64,000 bases of DNA from Maribacter luteus. Its GTDB lineage: Bacteria; Bacteroidota; Bacteroidia; Flavobacteriales; Flavobacteriaceae. Below the pieces are notes generated by a model. That model did not search any database. It saw only the letters and a list, made by a program, of their open reading frames with translations, and was not told the origin of the DNA. Of the stretch, positions 44,690-54,666 are shown piece by piece. Position 1 is the stretch's first letter. Each line of letters starts with the position of its first letter. The position numbers were made by a program, and so were the translations under genes. The stretch is taken from contig NZ_WKJH01000024.1 of assembly GCF_009674825.1 (NCBI RefSeq), positions 124,001-188,000 on the forward strand, written 5' to 3'.

Positions 44690-46039
44690 CTAAACAGGTT
44701 TTATCTCCCAGCCTGGTTCATAGGTCCTTGACCATAACTTCATGGCTTCCCTATTAAAAATACGGCCTGTATTCTCATCAACTTCAAATGACTGGTCTAT
44801 TCTGGAAGCAATATTGGCATAATGTGTCAGCATTTGGCTTATCGCACCTTGTTCAATAGGGGAGGTTAGTTCGGCCTTTCCTCTTATAGTGTCAAAAAAG
44901 TTAAGGGTATGAGCTACCGTAAGACCACCACCACCGCCTAAGGTATTTCCATTTTCAAGTCCGGAAATTACATTTTCTTTTATCAATTCCCCCTTTAGGT
45001 TATATAATTTATAGCCGTCCCTGTCTATAAAAACAGAACCTTCGGAACCATAAATCAACGTTCCTCTACCGAAGCCATATTTATCGTAACCGTTCCTACT
45101 TCGTCCGTCCCATTGAATGGTCCTATTGTTGGCAAAACGGAAGGTAGCCTCCATAGTGTCATACATTTCCCAACCATCATCTTTATAATGGAATTTTCCG
45201 GATTTCACTTCTACATGTTCAGGGTATTTTACGTCTAGGGCCCAACGGGCAATATCCAATTCATGGGTGGCATTGTTTCCCATTTCTGCGGTACCATAAT
45301 CCCATCCGTACCAATGCCAGTTGTAGTCCCAAGTATTGTCCGTATAAGGTCTTCTGGGGGCGGGACCTTGAAATAATTCCCAATCCAGACCCTCAGGTGG
45401 GTTTGTTCGTACTTGGTGTGGCACACGGCCCCTTTTATTAGTGTAGAAAGCTATCGCATTGTATACGTCCCCAATAATACCATTGTGGATTTCCTTGATG
45501 ATTTTTTGTGACTGTAATGACGAACGCTGTTGGTTACCCATTTGCACAACTTTATCGTATTTCTTTTGGTAGGCGATAAGTAATTCCCCTTCTTCAAGAT
45601 TGTGGCTACATGGTTTTTCCAGATACACATGTTTTCCTGCCTGCATGGCCATACAGGCACCTGGTGCATGCCAATGGTCCGGTGTGGCCATAAAAATGGC
45701 ATCAACTTTTTTGTCATCAAGGATTTTTCTGATATCGTTTTCCAATGCAGGTTTATGATGGCTGTTTTGTGAAACGAATGTTGCAGCCTTATCGCGTTGG
45801 CTTTTCATGACATCACATAAATAGCTTAATTCTATATTGTTTTTTTTATCTATTATGGGATTCATGTAGGAGCCATAACGCCTACCTAAACCTTGTATGG
45901 CAACGTTTATCCTATCGTTGGCACCGATTATTTTATCATAACTTTTGGCTGACATAGCATTGGCACTATTGGATACAAATGTGGCACCTACTGCACCCAT
46001 GGCGGTTTTTTTTATAAAATCTCTTCTGTTTGAACTCAT
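44690..46039 (-). CDS. Gfo/Idh/MocA-family oxidoreductase (449 aa)
   Basis: Second oxidoreductase with a Tat signal (MSSNRRDFIKKTAMGAVGAT). INVAIQGLGRRYGSYMNP near 43-60 is the NAD-binding turn with a GLG variant, then MATPDHWHAP near 116-125, YLEKPCSHN near 138-146 (conserved EKP) and EMGNNATHELDIARWAL near 250-266 with the likely catalytic His. It differs from its neighbour by about 50 residues and in the substrate domain. Encoded 18 bases after the DUF1080 gene, it probably supplies the 3-keto intermediate or reduces the released product (inference from known Bacteroides 3-keto-glycoside loci). Confidence 0.85.
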   Translation of the reverse strand: MSSNRRDFIKKTAMGAVGATFVSNSANAMSAKSYDKIIGANDRINVAIQGLGRRYGSYMNPIIDKKNNIELSYLCDVMKSQRDKAATFVSQNSHHKPALENDIRKILDDKKVDAIFMATPDHWHAPGACMAMQAGKHVYLEKPCSHNLEEGELLIAYQKKYDKVVQMGNQQRSSLQSQKIIKEIHNGIIGDVYNAIAFYTNKRGRVPHQVRTNPPEGLDWELFQGPAPRRPYTDNTWDYNWHWYGWDYGTAEMGNNATHELDIARWALDVKYPEHVEVKSGKFHYKDDGWEMYDTMEATFRFANNRTIQWDGRSRNGYDKYGFGRGTLIYGSEGSVFIDRDGYKLYNLKGELIKENVISGLENGNTLGGGGGLTVAHTLNFFDTIRGKAELTSPIEQGAISQMLTHYANIASRIDQSFEVDENTGRIFNREAMKLWSRTYEPGWEIKPV

Positions 46040-46057
46040 TGCGTATGGTCTTTATGG

Positions 46058-47434
46058 TTATTTAAGGGGGCGGACTTTTATGTTCTTAAAGGAAACCAGA
46101 TTTCCGTGGTCTTGTAATAATATTTGTCCTTTTTCCAATTCACCGAAATTAGGCCATTTTACATATTTACTTTCGGAAACCAGTTTTTTGTAAGCATCGC
46201 TTTTTCGTTCATATTCCAAAACCTTCATACCGTTCAACCAGTGTTCTACGTGGTTGTTTTTTGAAATGATATGTGCCGTGTTCCATTCACCAATAGGGTT
46301 AACGGGTTTGTTTGTATCGGCTTTTATCAAATCATACAGGGAACTAACTGTTCGGCTGCCTTCATGATTACCCAATTTAGCATCCGGGTGCAGATCATCA
46401 TCCAATATTTGATATTCCAAACCAATGGAAGAACCAGCTCCCTTGTTCAACTCTGTATCCACATAGTATTTTACTCCACTATTGGCACCGGGAGTTAATT
46501 TAAAATCGACCATGAATTCGAAATCACCAAACAGCTCGTTGGTTACAATATCGCCACCTGCTCTGGATTCCGCACCTCCGGATGCTAACACACTAAGCAC
46601 ACCATCTTCTATAACCCAGCCTTTTTCAGGGAAACCTTCTAATTTGGCACCACGCCAACCGTTCGTTGTCTTGCCATCCCATAGTAATTTCCATCCATTT
46701 TTCTTTTCACCAATGGTCAACTGGTTTTTCGTGATGATTGGCTTAATGGGGGTCTTTTTGGAATATTGTGATAGACTATCAGTTAGTATATTTATGTTTT
46801 TCCAGATAATTTCCGTTCCGGCCTCTTTATCATCATGGATGCTATGGACTTGTAAACAAATAAAACCGCTGTCGGTTTTATCGTCGATCAAATGGGCGGC
46901 TGGTACATCGTTCACCCATGTTTTAATGGTATCCCCAATGGCCTCAATTCGATAATGGTTCCATTCGTTCTGTTTAAATGCTTTTTGGGCTTCCGGATTA
47001 CCGTCCATGGTATTCAACCAGCCACGTCTGGCCTCATCATAAATACCACCGCTCCAAGCCCTATCGGAAGGGTCGATTTCAATTTGATAACCATGAACGC
47101 GTCCGTTCTTATAATAAGGAAAACTATTACTTCGAATCTGTATGCCCGAATTCATGCTCGAATCCACTTTAAAATCAACCTCAAGGATAAAGTCGGAATA
47201 CATACCGTTTGTTGTTAAAAAAGAATTTGGAGTGTCGTGTACGGTACTGCCTATTATCATACCTTCTTTAACGGTATAATTGGCCTTGCCACCTTTTTGG
47301 CTCCAACCGTTTAGATTTTCACCATTGAACAATGGTTTCCATGGCGTGTTGTCTTTTTCTGCTTGGCTGCAACTGAGGAATAAGCCTACGATTGCCACTA
47401 GCAACATTTTACTGTAAAGTCCAGAATTTTTCAT
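46058..47434 (-). CDS. Tandem DUF1080 (3-keto-disaccharide hydrolase-type) lipoprotein
   Basis: 458 residues with a lipobox (GLFLSC, Cys22). Two copies of the concanavalin-like DUF1080 domain: the first at about 30-218 (WKPLFNGENLNGW onward, SGIQIRSNSF, HGYQIEIDPSDRAW) and the second at about 247-456 (WKLLWDGKTTNGWRG onward, SGVKYYVDTE, GLEYQILDDD). Members of this family cleave or eliminate 3-keto-glycosides made by Gfo/Idh/MocA oxidoreductases, two of which follow immediately. A membrane-anchored double-domain form suggests action on two similar linkages, or one catalytic and one binding domain. Confidence 0.85.
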   Translation of the reverse strand: MKNSGLYSKMLLVAIVGLFLSCSQAEKDNTPWKPLFNGENLNGWSQKGGKANYTVKEGMIIGSTVHDTPNSFLTTNGMYSDFILEVDFKVDSSMNSGIQIRSNSFPYYKNGRVHGYQIEIDPSDRAWSGGIYDEARRGWLNTMDGNPEAQKAFKQNEWNHYRIEAIGDTIKTWVNDVPAAHLIDDKTDSGFICLQVHSIHDDKEAGTEIIWKNINILTDSLSQYSKKTPIKPIITKNQLTIGEKKNGWKLLWDGKTTNGWRGAKLEGFPEKGWVIEDGVLSVLASGGAESRAGGDIVTNELFGDFEFMVDFKLTPGANSGVKYYVDTELNKGAGSSIGLEYQILDDDLHPDAKLGNHEGSRTVSSLYDLIKADTNKPVNPIGEWNTAHIISKNNHVEHWLNGMKVLEYERKSDAYKKLVSESKYVKWPNFGELEKGQILLQDHGNLVSFKNIKVRPLK

Positions 47435-47524
47435 GTTTGTTTTTTTATATACTTTCCATTTTAAATAAAATTATCCTTCCGACCCCTTTCCAATTCATTC
47501 AGGTAAAAAAGTCGTGAATATTAA

Positions 47525-48922
47525 CTACTCCAATTCAATGATTAATGTGTTTTCACCTTTAATATTTGAATCGATTTTATAATCATCAATCTGTCGACCA
47601 TTCAACATAAATGATTTGATTTTATTTCCATTACCCAATAAAGTTATATTAAGCGTCGAATTACGATAAACAACATCATTCAACTGCAAATAATGAATAT
47701 TCTCGGGTAAATAAGGAGCGAAAACAATCCCATTGTTTTCCGGTCTCATTCCGGCCAAACCAAAATATATCATATCAATATAGGCTGTAGCTGACCAACT
47801 TTGTATACTTACAGAGTCCCACTGATGGTCACATTGCCATCCGCCATCGGGTGCTCCTGTATAAGGATTAAATATTTCCCTGAAGTTATAATTGCCTTTA
47901 TCTTCATCCAATACTAAATGTGTTAAGGCATTCAACTCAAAATCAAAATTTGTATTACTTCCGGCGATTATTGATGCTTTTGCAAAAAAACCATTTACCA
48001 TCGGCCAAATAATATTATTATGTCTACCTGGTTTTTCCGCTGAATATCTAGGGAAATCAGGATAAATTGAAGTTATACCGTATTTAGAAACGTGTGCATT
48101 TCGAATTACATATGATGCTTGACTTTTATTTAGAATTCCAAATATTGTTGCAAATGATATTCCTAAACCCTCTTGGTATTTGTGAACCTTACCCAATTGA
48201 TCAATTAAATAATACAACGCATGTTCTTCTTCAGAATAAAAATACTTTAGAATATTGGTTTTCAATTTTTTCGATTTCTCACTATAATCCTTAATCACTG
48301 AACTATTTACGTTCAAGATTTGGCCCATTTCAATTAAGGATTGGTATGAGCCATAATAAACACTATTCGTACTTAAACATTTTATTTTAGAAGAGTTTTT
48401 AAACTTCAAAATATTAGAAGCTTTGTTCGATGGTTCAAAAATAGGTTCGGGGTATCCGGCTATACCATCATTAAATACGGAGGGACCGGTAAATAACCCA
48501 TAATCTGAATCAAAAGCTATATCTTCTAATTGGTTCATTGTATTAGCGGAATATTTATAGGCCTTCCTTAAAAATTCAAGATCACCGGTTACCTTATAAT
48601 GGTTTAAAACTGCAATTGACCAAAGCATTTTGTCCCAATATTGGTGTCCAATCGTTTTATCTTTGAGGGTTACGCTCCACAATGATTTCTCCGCAACTTC
48701 TGGCCTTAAAAGGCTTACACCATTCCATGAATTTATCGCAATATCCCGTGTCCATTCACCTCCATAACCCCCGCCTGCCGCAAGAATTCCACTACGCGTG
48801 TTTATGTCAACAGTAGATATGGCAAGCTGATATGCTTCAACAATCGACTGATTATCACAACTAATTTTTTGTGCTAATAAACCATTAGCTACTAATAAGA
48901 AATAAACAAATATTATTTTCAT
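47525..48922 (-). CDS. Six-hairpin (alpha/alpha)6 glycosidase, family not assigned
   Basis: 465 residues with a short signal peptide (to about residue 17). GGGYGGEWTRDIAINSWNGV near 49-68 and YWDKMLWSIAVLNHYKVTG near 94-112 are typical of six-hairpin glycosidases (GH63, GH65, GH78 and glycogen-debranching relatives). RHNNIIWPMVNGFFAKASI near 302-320, QWDSVSIQSWSATAYIDMIY near 366-385 and a small C-terminal beta domain complete it. Acidic candidates are Asp60 and the Glu/Asp near 355-368. I cannot choose the family by eye. Role: probably an exo-glycosidase of the second PUL. Confidence 0.65.
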   Translation of the reverse strand: MKIIFVYFLLVANGLLAQKISCDNQSIVEAYQLAISTVDINTRSGILAAGGGYGGEWTRDIAINSWNGVSLLRPEVAEKSLWSVTLKDKTIGHQYWDKMLWSIAVLNHYKVTGDLEFLRKAYKYSANTMNQLEDIAFDSDYGLFTGPSVFNDGIAGYPEPIFEPSNKASNILKFKNSSKIKCLSTNSVYYGSYQSLIEMGQILNVNSSVIKDYSEKSKKLKTNILKYFYSEEEHALYYLIDQLGKVHKYQEGLGISFATIFGILNKSQASYVIRNAHVSKYGITSIYPDFPRYSAEKPGRHNNIIWPMVNGFFAKASIIAGSNTNFDFELNALTHLVLDEDKGNYNFREIFNPYTGAPDGGWQCDHQWDSVSIQSWSATAYIDMIYFGLAGMRPENNGIVFAPYLPENIHYLQLNDVVYRNSTLNITLLGNGNKIKSFMLNGRQIDDYKIDSNIKGENTLIIELE

Positions 48923-49005
48923 ACACTTTATACTTTTTAAAGATTAGGATAAAATTGAATGTCTCGCCCTTTGATTTTAAAGGACTATCTTGCTCTTTAC
49001 CCTCT

Positions 49006-49842
49006 TCAGTCTTGTTTCGATTTTAAAATTTTCAAGATATGTTTTTGTAAGATATGACTGGCCGGCCATGCCATCGTTCCGTGGTCGAAACCGGGCATCT
49101 CATAGAGGCTTGTCTCTTTATGTCCCATAACTTTCATCATCCTGTACATATAGGCATTTTCTTCATAGCGGCCCAACATCTCAATCTCTCGGTCGCCGGT
49201 TATTAGAACCAATGGCGGGGCATCGGCACGCACATGAAACAAAGGTGCATATTTATCGACCACGGGTTGCTTGTTGCCTACACCATTTTCCTTCCGTACG
49301 GTCATATGGGTAATGGTATGCCCACTAAAAGGAATCAGTCCTGCAATTGAATTCGCGTCGATACCGAACTTGGCCAAATAACTCTTGTCAAGGCCTACCA
49401 TACTGGCCAAATAGCCTCCAGCCGAATGCCCTGAAACAAAAATCTTATTGAGGTTGCCACCGTATTTTTCAATATTTTTAAAAACCCAGGCAACGGAAGC
49501 TGCAGCATCCTCTATATAGACTGGGCATTTCACTTTGGGGTGCAACCGATAATTAACAGCAACTACTGCATTGCCTTTATTTTTCAAATCATTGGGAATG
49601 GATTTCTCCCCTCCTGTCAAACCGCCACCATGGAACCAAACTACCGTTGCATAATTTTTTTGGTTTTCGGGATAATAGATATCCAGTTTGCAACGCTCTT
49701 TCATATAATCGTCCTTTTCTCCCTCGTAGACGTCGGCATAGGACAGATTTTCAATCAATTTATAGGTGATGGTTTTTTTCTGTGAGAAACCAGAAGAAAC
49801 CATAACTAAATGCAAAACAACAAGAAGAATCTTTTTTTTCAT
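49006..49842 (-). CDS. Alpha/beta-hydrolase carbohydrate esterase (BD-FAE/CE10-like)
   Basis: 278 residues with a Sec signal peptide. FHGGGLTGGEK near 70-80 is the oxyanion-hole HGGG; the nucleophile Ser is in VSGHSAGGYLAS near 135-146; Asp is in LITGDREIEM near 220; His is in PGFDHGTMAWP near 256. The triad is complete. Such secreted esterases remove acetyl or feruloyl groups from polysaccharides. It sits between the six-hairpin glycosidase and the GH105, with two further esterase genes nearby, which indicates a heavily esterified substrate. Confidence 0.83.
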   Translation of the reverse strand: MKKKILLVVLHLVMVSSGFSQKKTITYKLIENLSYADVYEGEKDDYMKERCKLDIYYPENQKNYATVVWFHGGGLTGGEKSIPNDLKNKGNAVVAVNYRLHPKVKCPVYIEDAAASVAWVFKNIEKYGGNLNKIFVSGHSAGGYLASMVGLDKSYLAKFGIDANSIAGLIPFSGHTITHMTVRKENGVGNKQPVVDKYAPLFHVRADAPPLVLITGDREIEMLGRYEENAYMYRMMKVMGHKETSLYEMPGFDHGTMAWPASHILQKHILKILKSKQD

Positions 49843-49873
49843 ACTATCCTTTTTAATTAATTTTCAATTAAAC

Positions 49874-51001
49874 TCACCTTAAAAGCGCTGTAGCACACCA
49901 GAGTAAAGGGGCTTGACCGTGCAGGTCACCCACAATACGCGGACGGTTCATATAATGGTCTCGGCTGTTCATAATGTTGGTCCCGGCACAGACTTCAGTC
50001 AATTCGTCATTAGTATTAATGTATTCTATTAAGGCCAACCAGCCCTTTCGTGCCGCGGAGCCGTAGGTTTTTTTATTCAGCCAGCCTTCTTTTACACCGG
50101 TAATCATGGCATACGTAAACATGGCTGTTGCCGAAGTCTCTTTCCAAGCTTCTTCATCATCTATAATCTGCCGCCACATACCATCATTCTCCTGATATTT
50201 GAGTAAGGCCGACATCATTTTTTGGTAGCCCGCCATGATTCGTGTCCGATCGGAATTATCCTTTGGTAGTATTCGAAGAATTTCGGCCATACCTACTGCC
50301 ATCCATCCATTTCCTCTGCCCCAACTGTAATGTGCTTCGGGTGAATGATAAAAAAGTCCGTTACCCAACTGTATCTCATCGAGATACAAGACCATTTCCT
50401 TTGCCGCTCGGTCCACGTATTCACGATTCTTGGTGGCCCTATAGGCCTGTGCCTGTATTGCGGTAATCATGAACATATCATCAATCCAAATACGGGTTTG
50501 CCATGAATATCCTTTATCTGCCCATTGTTTTTGTTCGACCTTAGCATTCTCAGGTGAAATCCATTGGCTGTCAGCATATTTCAACCCCATATCAAGGTAT
50601 TTTTTCTGCCCTGTTTTGAGATACAATTCCAGAGGGACTGCCCCGAAAACATTATTATCAACATGGTTGGGCTTTGGAAGTAGCTTCATATCATCACTAA
50701 ACAATGGCTGAAAACGATTCTCAAAACGATTAAAAAGAATATCATTTTTGGTTGCTTCCGCAAACCACATACCGCCTAGCCATGTACATACATCTGGATA
50801 GGTAATTTGTGTTGGCGGTTTTGGTGGATTCGTATTTCCATACTGGGAATGGGAAGTTTTCAAAAACTTTTCCGCAATACGTAAGCCAATTTCCTGTGGT
50901 GTTTTTCCTTCCGGAAATCGTTTTAAATTATAACTACGCTGACTCGATACTGAAAGTGTAATCAAAAGAGAAAATAAAATGGTTAATGTTTTTTTATTCA
51001 T
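49874..51001 (-). CDS. GH105-family unsaturated rhamnogalacturonyl hydrolase
   Basis: 375 residues with a Sec signal peptide. The GH105 toroid is clear: WIDDMFMITAIQAQAY near 173-188 with the catalytic Asp, HYSWGRGNGWMAVGMAE near 224-240, ETSATAMFTYAMITG near 288-302 and GTNIMNSRDHYMNRPR near 339-354. It hydrates and thereby cleaves the 4,5-unsaturated uronic acid at the non-reducing end of lyase products. Its presence implies that a polysaccharide lyase acts upstream, yet no classic lyase is recognised in the window; the 653-residue protein at 56628 is the best candidate. Confidence 0.9.
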   Translation of the reverse strand: MNKKTLTILFSLLITLSVSSQRSYNLKRFPEGKTPQEIGLRIAEKFLKTSHSQYGNTNPPKPPTQITYPDVCTWLGGMWFAEATKNDILFNRFENRFQPLFSDDMKLLPKPNHVDNNVFGAVPLELYLKTGQKKYLDMGLKYADSQWISPENAKVEQKQWADKGYSWQTRIWIDDMFMITAIQAQAYRATKNREYVDRAAKEMVLYLDEIQLGNGLFYHSPEAHYSWGRGNGWMAVGMAEILRILPKDNSDRTRIMAGYQKMMSALLKYQENDGMWRQIIDDEEAWKETSATAMFTYAMITGVKEGWLNKKTYGSAARKGWLALIEYINTNDELTEVCAGTNIMNSRDHYMNRPRIVGDLHGQAPLLWCATALLR

Positions 51002-51026
51002 ATTGAAGATTTTTATAATATATAAA

Positions 51027-52310
51027 TCAATTAATTCTTAGAATTTTACTGGATACCGTAACAGGTCTGGAATCTGAAATTGAGGCAAAGCAAAAAAATG
51101 CACCCCCCGCCTCCTCTCTGGGTATTATTACTTCAAACCAACCATTGTTCAAATTTTCGGCATCGACCGAATCCCAAATCTTTTTAGGCCAAGCATTACC
51201 ATCTTGACTAACGCTAACAGTTGGCTTTTCAACTGGTAATATGCTATTTACTTTAAACCGAACTTTAATCTTGCCTTTTTTTAATTTCGTAGTCTTAATC
51301 TTTGTAATCTTCGGGAGTGGTTTCCCAATGCCTTTCAAGTAATATTCAAAATATACCCTCTCCATTGCTAACCAACCGGGCTCTTCAGGTATTTTGCCCT
51401 GCGTACCTCCTGGAAGTTCTATTTTATGTGAATTATTAGGGGCAAATAAATGATTTGTATTCCCTTTGATTGAGTTAAGGGTTTGGGACACTGCTGGGGG
51501 ATAGAACCAATTATCATTCGCTGCTGCCGCAATAAAAAATGGAGTTTTAATATTCTTGGTTACCCTACCGGCATCCAAGTACTGCAGCCATAATGAACGA
51601 TCTTCAGAACTCATCGAATCAAGATATTTTAAGAAAGTAGATCCCTCATCGTAAAAACCACTTCCGAAAACTGAAAAAGAAGCAGTAACAGTCGAATTTG
51701 CCAATCCGGAAATAAAAGTAGTCAGATAACCTCCCCAAGAAACACCGGTTATCCCGATTTTATCTTTAATAACATCTGATTGGGAATTCAATAAATACAG
51801 CCCCTGAACCGAAGCGAGAACAGCAGAAAACAGGGTGCTGGATTTTAGATCTGGCTTAACTACAAATCGATTTTCACCGTATTTATAATTTTCCCATGGG
51901 CCATGGGACATTGGTATTTTATCAGGATCGGCAACCCCTGGTTCATCCAAAACAACAACAATATAACCTAAAGCCGCCCATTTTTTGGCCCTATCAATTT
52001 CTGCATACCCAGCGCCACCGTGCAAAGCAAGTAGACCAGGGTATTTACCATCTTTCGCTGGACGGGCAATAGCAGCGAAAATCTCGGCGTTTTTTTTCTT
52101 CCCTTTGTCATTATAGAAGTACGAATGAAAAATCACTTTTCTAAGTTTTACTCCATTTTCATTTTCTTCTCCCAAATCCTTTATAATCTCAGGAGGCTCC
52201 ATGGTAAGATATTGCCCAAAAAGGTCAGAAGGTTGACCTAACCCATTTGTTTGTGAATAACCGATCAATACCTGAATTAAAAGTAACCATAAACTAAATT
52301 TGAGCTTCAT
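51027..52310 (-). CDS. Acetylxylan-esterase-like alpha/beta hydrolase
   Basis: 427 residues with a Sec signal (MKLKFSLWLLLIQVLIGYSQ). YPGLLALHGGAGYAEIDRAK near 90-109 supplies the oxyanion region; the nucleophile Ser is in GITGVSWGGYLTTF near 195-208; Asp is in AAAANDNWFYPP near 263; His is in NNSHKIELP near 296. The C-terminal 110 residues form an added beta domain. It resembles CE7-like/AXE1 esterases and PhoPQ-activated-type hydrolases. Its 5' end (about the first 28 codons) is duplicated upstream of the GH141 gene at 54514-54666. Confidence 0.78.
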   Translation of the reverse strand: MKLKFSLWLLLIQVLIGYSQTNGLGQPSDLFGQYLTMEPPEIIKDLGEENENGVKLRKVIFHSYFYNDKGKKKNAEIFAAIARPAKDGKYPGLLALHGGAGYAEIDRAKKWAALGYIVVVLDEPGVADPDKIPMSHGPWENYKYGENRFVVKPDLKSSTLFSAVLASVQGLYLLNSQSDVIKDKIGITGVSWGGYLTTFISGLANSTVTASFSVFGSGFYDEGSTFLKYLDSMSSEDRSLWLQYLDAGRVTKNIKTPFFIAAAANDNWFYPPAVSQTLNSIKGNTNHLFAPNNSHKIELPGGTQGKIPEEPGWLAMERVYFEYYLKGIGKPLPKITKIKTTKLKKGKIKVRFKVNSILPVEKPTVSVSQDGNAWPKKIWDSVDAENLNNGWFEVIIPREEAGGAFFCFASISDSRPVTVSSKILRIN

Positions 52311-52379
52311 ATTTAAGTACTGTATTTATTGGTTTAAGTTATCTGTTCTAAAAAGGCTGGCTGGTAAATTTTCATTGTT
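52231..52379. repeat. 149-bp direct repeat, left copy
   Basis: Collinear with 54587-54735 without gaps; by eye about 15 mismatches, that is about 90% identity, with the 61 bases nearest the GH141 gene almost identical. It contains the first codons of the esterase gene, the spacer, and a copy of the last codons of the CE20 gene (NNENLPAS then FRTDNLNQ). The GH141 stop codon lies inside it. Confidence 0.88.
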
Positions 52380-54483
52380 GAACATTGGTACGCTGTTCTA
52401 TTATTTTCACCGTCTCATCAAAATGATCGGCCAATTCTGGGTCAAATCTTGCCAATTCCTTCCACTCATAGGATCCATATACACCAGCTTTTGTATAATC
52501 GAAAGGCTTAAAACCAATCTTTCGCATAACGACTTTGTTCCGAATTCTGAAATCAAAGTTTTGTGGGTCGACAAAATCAGGATCGGCAATGATCGAGTTG
52601 CGATCTTTCCCGCTTGCCTGCCATTCTTTAAACCCTAGTTTACCAAAGCGTATGTATTTGGTTCTAGTATCCCAATAGCAATTTTTATCGGTGTGTATAT
52701 TGAATTTGCCCCACCGGCTACTCAACAAGGTTCCGCTATTAAACCATACAATATTGTTGATAAAACTAAATGAAAGGTGTTCCTCAACACGGGTAGCCTC
52801 CAACTGGGCTCTTAAATTAGCTGCGAAAATATTATTCTTGATGGTGTTTTCTTTGCCGAAGTGCTGATGGAACGCCGAGTTTTTACACGCATAAACCAGG
52901 TTGCTCTCCATCATGATACCGGTTGACCCTTCATCAGTGTATAAACCCCAACCGCCATAATCATATGAATATACGTGATGTATAACATTATTGCTAACAG
53001 ATGTTCCCTCGGATTTCCCCAGACAATATACACCTCCCATATCGCTCAAATCGCCCCATCCCAAATGATGAATATGATTGTATTCAATGGTATTTCGTTT
53101 GCTAGGACTTTCGGAATAACCATAAACCCATCCGACGGAAATTCCAGAATACCGGAAATCGGCGATCTCGTTATGAGAGATTTTAGAATCGCTGGCATGA
53201 AAAATAGTGACACCCACGGCACATGGAAAAACATACCCTCCGGATCGGATGATATTATTGTCGATCGTGATATTCCGGGTTAAATCGTCTGGATTGTCAG
53301 GAATTTGACGATCTCCTATTTTTATGCCCCCAGCCCCCAGATCGTTTAGGTAACAGTGAGTAACGGAACTATTGGCACAGGCCTTCCTAAACCAAAAAGC
53401 ATTGGTTCCCGTATGGCTGATCCTGCAATTGCTAAAATTGATTTCTTGTGCATAATCCAACATAACTACCGCTTCTATAGGGGCGGCCGCTTGAGCGGCT
53501 TCGTTTCCCCATAACGGCGTGCGATACCCGGCCACCTCAAAACGTAGGTTTTCAAACCGAAGATTCCGTACTACTTTTTCCTCAGATCCTTTTATTACCA
53601 AAAATTGTTCGATTAAAGGTGCGTATACTTTAACATCAGCCATATTTTCCCCAGGCCTGGGCATATAAAACAAATCCCCATTTCGCTGTAGATACCATTC
53701 CCCGTGGGTATCCAACGCAGCTTCATAGTTTTCAATCGTAAACCGTGTGGTACTGTCCAATTTATTCCAAGGTTTCATTCCTGTGCCCACGATACAAACG
53801 GCTGAACTGTCGGCACTAAAGGAAGTTACCCGTTTGCGCGTATTGTCCCATTTATGATAAAAAGTGACCAGGGCATCGTGGTAATCATTTTTGGAGAATG
53901 TAGAAAAATCTGAGGCTGCCGGCGGAGAAAGCTTTAGATTTTGTACGGCCATGGCAGGAATACGGTCCTTACCTTGATCTATGACCGTTTCTTCAACTTC
54001 CTTCAAATAATAAAATCCTTCATTGGGAGATTTTGCCCGAACCGCACGGTTCCCGTTCACATACAACTGTTCAAAGTACAATCCATAGCGGCTTACTTCT
54101 GGCACCTTGGCCTTCCATAGTTCATCTGTTACCTTCTCCCAATTTTCGATTTGTATGCCTCCCACAAAAACCGGTTCTTCACTATTGGCAGCTATAAAGA
54201 CAACGGGGAAATCATCACTCCCCGAATCAATCCCCGTCAATTCCAAAGGCTCATTCATAAAGTAAGTTCCCCCAGAAATAATAACTCGAATTTCTTCCTT
54301 CAGGTTGTTGCTTTCCCTTAACTGTCTTATAAGGTCTCGAGCGCCATATAAACTTGCCAAGGGCTGGTCCTTAGTACCTGGTGCAGCATCGTTTCCATCT
54401 ACAGAAACATAGAGGTCCTTCCCTGAAAGATTTACACCCAGTAGAATTGTCACTATCAGCACGAAAAATCGTTTCGTATTCAT
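52372..54483 (-). CDS. GH141-like right-handed beta-helix glycosidase
   Basis: 703 residues with a signal peptide (to about 21). The start KDLYVSVDGNDAAPGTKDQP and LASLYGARDLIRQLR are typical of GH141, whose characterised members include an alpha-L-fucosidase for rhamnogalacturonan II and a xylanase. Central parallel beta-helix coils are visible as repeated ITIDNNIIRSGGY, NTIEYNHIHHLG, TSVSNNVIHHVYS and NTIKNNIFAANL (about 390-590). The gene lies between two 149-bp direct repeats and its last two codons and stop belong to the left repeat, so the C-terminus may be a junction product. Fucosidase activity is inferred only from family membership. Confidence 0.75.
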   Translation of the reverse strand: MNTKRFFVLIVTILLGVNLSGKDLYVSVDGNDAAPGTKDQPLASLYGARDLIRQLRESNNLKEEIRVIISGGTYFMNEPLELTGIDSGSDDFPVVFIAANSEEPVFVGGIQIENWEKVTDELWKAKVPEVSRYGLYFEQLYVNGNRAVRAKSPNEGFYYLKEVEETVIDQGKDRIPAMAVQNLKLSPPAASDFSTFSKNDYHDALVTFYHKWDNTRKRVTSFSADSSAVCIVGTGMKPWNKLDSTTRFTIENYEAALDTHGEWYLQRNGDLFYMPRPGENMADVKVYAPLIEQFLVIKGSEEKVVRNLRFENLRFEVAGYRTPLWGNEAAQAAAPIEAVVMLDYAQEINFSNCRISHTGTNAFWFRKACANSSVTHCYLNDLGAGGIKIGDRQIPDNPDDLTRNITIDNNIIRSGGYVFPCAVGVTIFHASDSKISHNEIADFRYSGISVGWVYGYSESPSKRNTIEYNHIHHLGWGDLSDMGGVYCLGKSEGTSVSNNVIHHVYSYDYGGWGLYTDEGSTGIMMESNLVYACKNSAFHQHFGKENTIKNNIFAANLRAQLEATRVEEHLSFSFINNIVWFNSGTLLSSRWGKFNIHTDKNCYWDTRTKYIRFGKLGFKEWQASGKDRNSIIADPDFVDPQNFDFRIRNKVVMRKIGFKPFDYTKAGVYGSYEWKELARFDPELADHFDETVKIIEQRTNVQQ

Positions 54484-54513
54484 TTAATATTATTTATTTA
54501 GATTCGGCCAGTA

Positions 54514-54666
54514 TCACCTCACCCAATTATTTATTTCAAATGGATGGTCATCTCCCCCGAGTGTAACGAGAACAAAATTATTTAAAGGTTCACCTAACCC
54601 TTTTGCTTGTGAATTACCAACCAGAACCTGAATTAAAAGTATCCAAAAACTAAATTTAAGTTTCAT
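54514..54666 (-). pseudogene. Truncated duplicate of the esterase 5' end
   Basis: 50-codon frame starting MKLKFSFWILLIQVLVGNSQ, closely matching the first residues of the esterase at 51027-52310 (through the GLGEP/GLGQP segment) and then diverging into unrelated sequence up to TGA 54514-54516. It follows the CE20 stop by 15 bases, as the true esterase start would have done before GH141 became inserted. A signal peptide with nothing useful behind it. Confidence 0.8.
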
